A stretch of 64,000 nucleotides of DNA from Streptomyces mirabilis (GTDB lineage: Bacteria; Actinomycetota; Actinomycetes; Streptomycetales; Streptomycetaceae). Of this stretch, positions 63,725 to 64,000 are shown piece by piece. Position numbers and translations under genes: made by a program. The stretch lies in assembly GCF_018310535.1 (NCBI RefSeq), contig NZ_CP074102.1, positions 620,001-684,000 of the forward strand. The letters run 5' to 3'. Position 1 is the first letter of the stretch. The number at the start of each line of letters is the position of its first letter. The notes under the pieces were generated by a model. The model was not told the origin of the DNA, searched no databases, and saw only the letters and a program-made list of their open reading frames with translations.

Positions 63725-64000
63725 TCAGGAGTCGTCCTCAACGAGTCCAAAACCATCAGGGAACCCCTCCAAGAACTCGCGGCGCGAAGGGTCGGCTTCC
63801 TCTGCAGCCATCGAACCGAGTAGGTCGATGAACTCGCTTCGCTGATCACTCGACAGCTGAGCCACCAGATGAGCGACACCCTCCAAGACCTTGACCGCGT
63901 CATCCGGATCCATCTGCTCGTCCTCGCACCCCTCAACGAACCAGAGGACATCGACCAAAGCCTCAGCCAGAGCACGGGTCAGCGAAAGGTACACAGGCAT
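63725..64000 (-). CDS. Small acidic protein, possible IS passenger; may begin outside the window
   Basis: A 91-residue acidic helical protein (ALAEALVDVLWFVEGCEDEQMDP ... FIDLLGSMAAEEADPSRREFL). It starts 9 bp after the ISL3 transposase stop, convergent. The ATG is at the very window edge, so a longer upstream start cannot be excluded. The character resembles immunity proteins. If the IS right end is further right, this is another passenger. Confidence 0.5.
   Translation of the reverse strand: MPVYLSLTRALAEALVDVLWFVEGCEDEQMDPDDAVKVLEGVAHLVAQLSSDQRSEFIDLLGSMAAEEADPSRREFLEGFPDGFGLVEDDS

Overview
The window looks like a Streptomyces (or closely related actinomycete) chromosome segment. GC content is very high, GTG starts are frequent, and typical streptomycete families are present: WhiB, a mycosin, WXG100-like proteins, LAL-type LuxR regulators and a Scr1-like XRE protein. 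From about 13.6 kb onward it has the broken, insertion-rich texture of a chromosome arm or genomic island. All calls are by reading; no search was run.

Region 1 (1-13.5 kb) is ordinary and intact. It holds the end of a formate dehydrogenase-type operon (NuoE/F fusion, 2Fe-2S/4Fe-4S subunit, FdhD). Next come a LysR/SDR divergent pair, an isochorismatase-fold hydrolase, and a MarR/quinone-oxidoreductase divergent pair with two clear operators. A secreted sialidase with a DUF4185/DUF5005-like secreted partner, a BASS transporter, another LysR and an Lrp/AsnC regulator follow.

Region 2 (13.6-39.6 kb) is a mobile-element landscape. It contains an MFS pseudogene, one copy of a 250-bp repeat (R1), phage capsid scraps and at least five insertion sequences (ISL3 twice, IS21, IS630, ISKra4). 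Between them are remnants of a phosphorothioate-dependent HNH endonuclease and of lipoproteins. A type VII secretion accessory operon (two WXG-like proteins, mycosin, helper, 777-residue WXG-like protein, anchored protein) is split by IS21 and ISL3. Nearly every insertion sequence carries a non-transposase passenger gene: YdeI-like, DUF4240, S1 RNA-binding, an unknown 180-residue protein, and a coiled-coil/winged-helix protein.

Region 3 (39.8-53.1 kb) is a stress or detoxification-type cluster. It is bracketed by two 929-residue LAL regulators that are close paralogues. Between them lie a cupin, quinone oxidoreductase, YciI-like and SnoaL-like proteins, a tautomerase, an HbpS/GlcG-like protein, alpha/beta hydrolases, a WhiB protein and an aldo/keto reductase. 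A 74-bp promoter module is repeated almost identically before the cupin and the tautomerase, and its core recurs before the SnoaL gene, which suggests one regulon.

Region 4 (53.1-64 kb) opens with IS3 and phage terminase wreckage and the second R1 copy. A small candidate RiPP locus follows (radical SAM/SPASM enzyme, 67-residue precursor ending in a Cys-x-Cys/Asp-Asp tail, GNAT nearby). After it come small membrane proteins, a HATPase anti-sigma-like protein, an XRE regulator, an HD phosphohydrolase and several small proteins. A third ISL3 transposase and an immunity-like small gene close the window.
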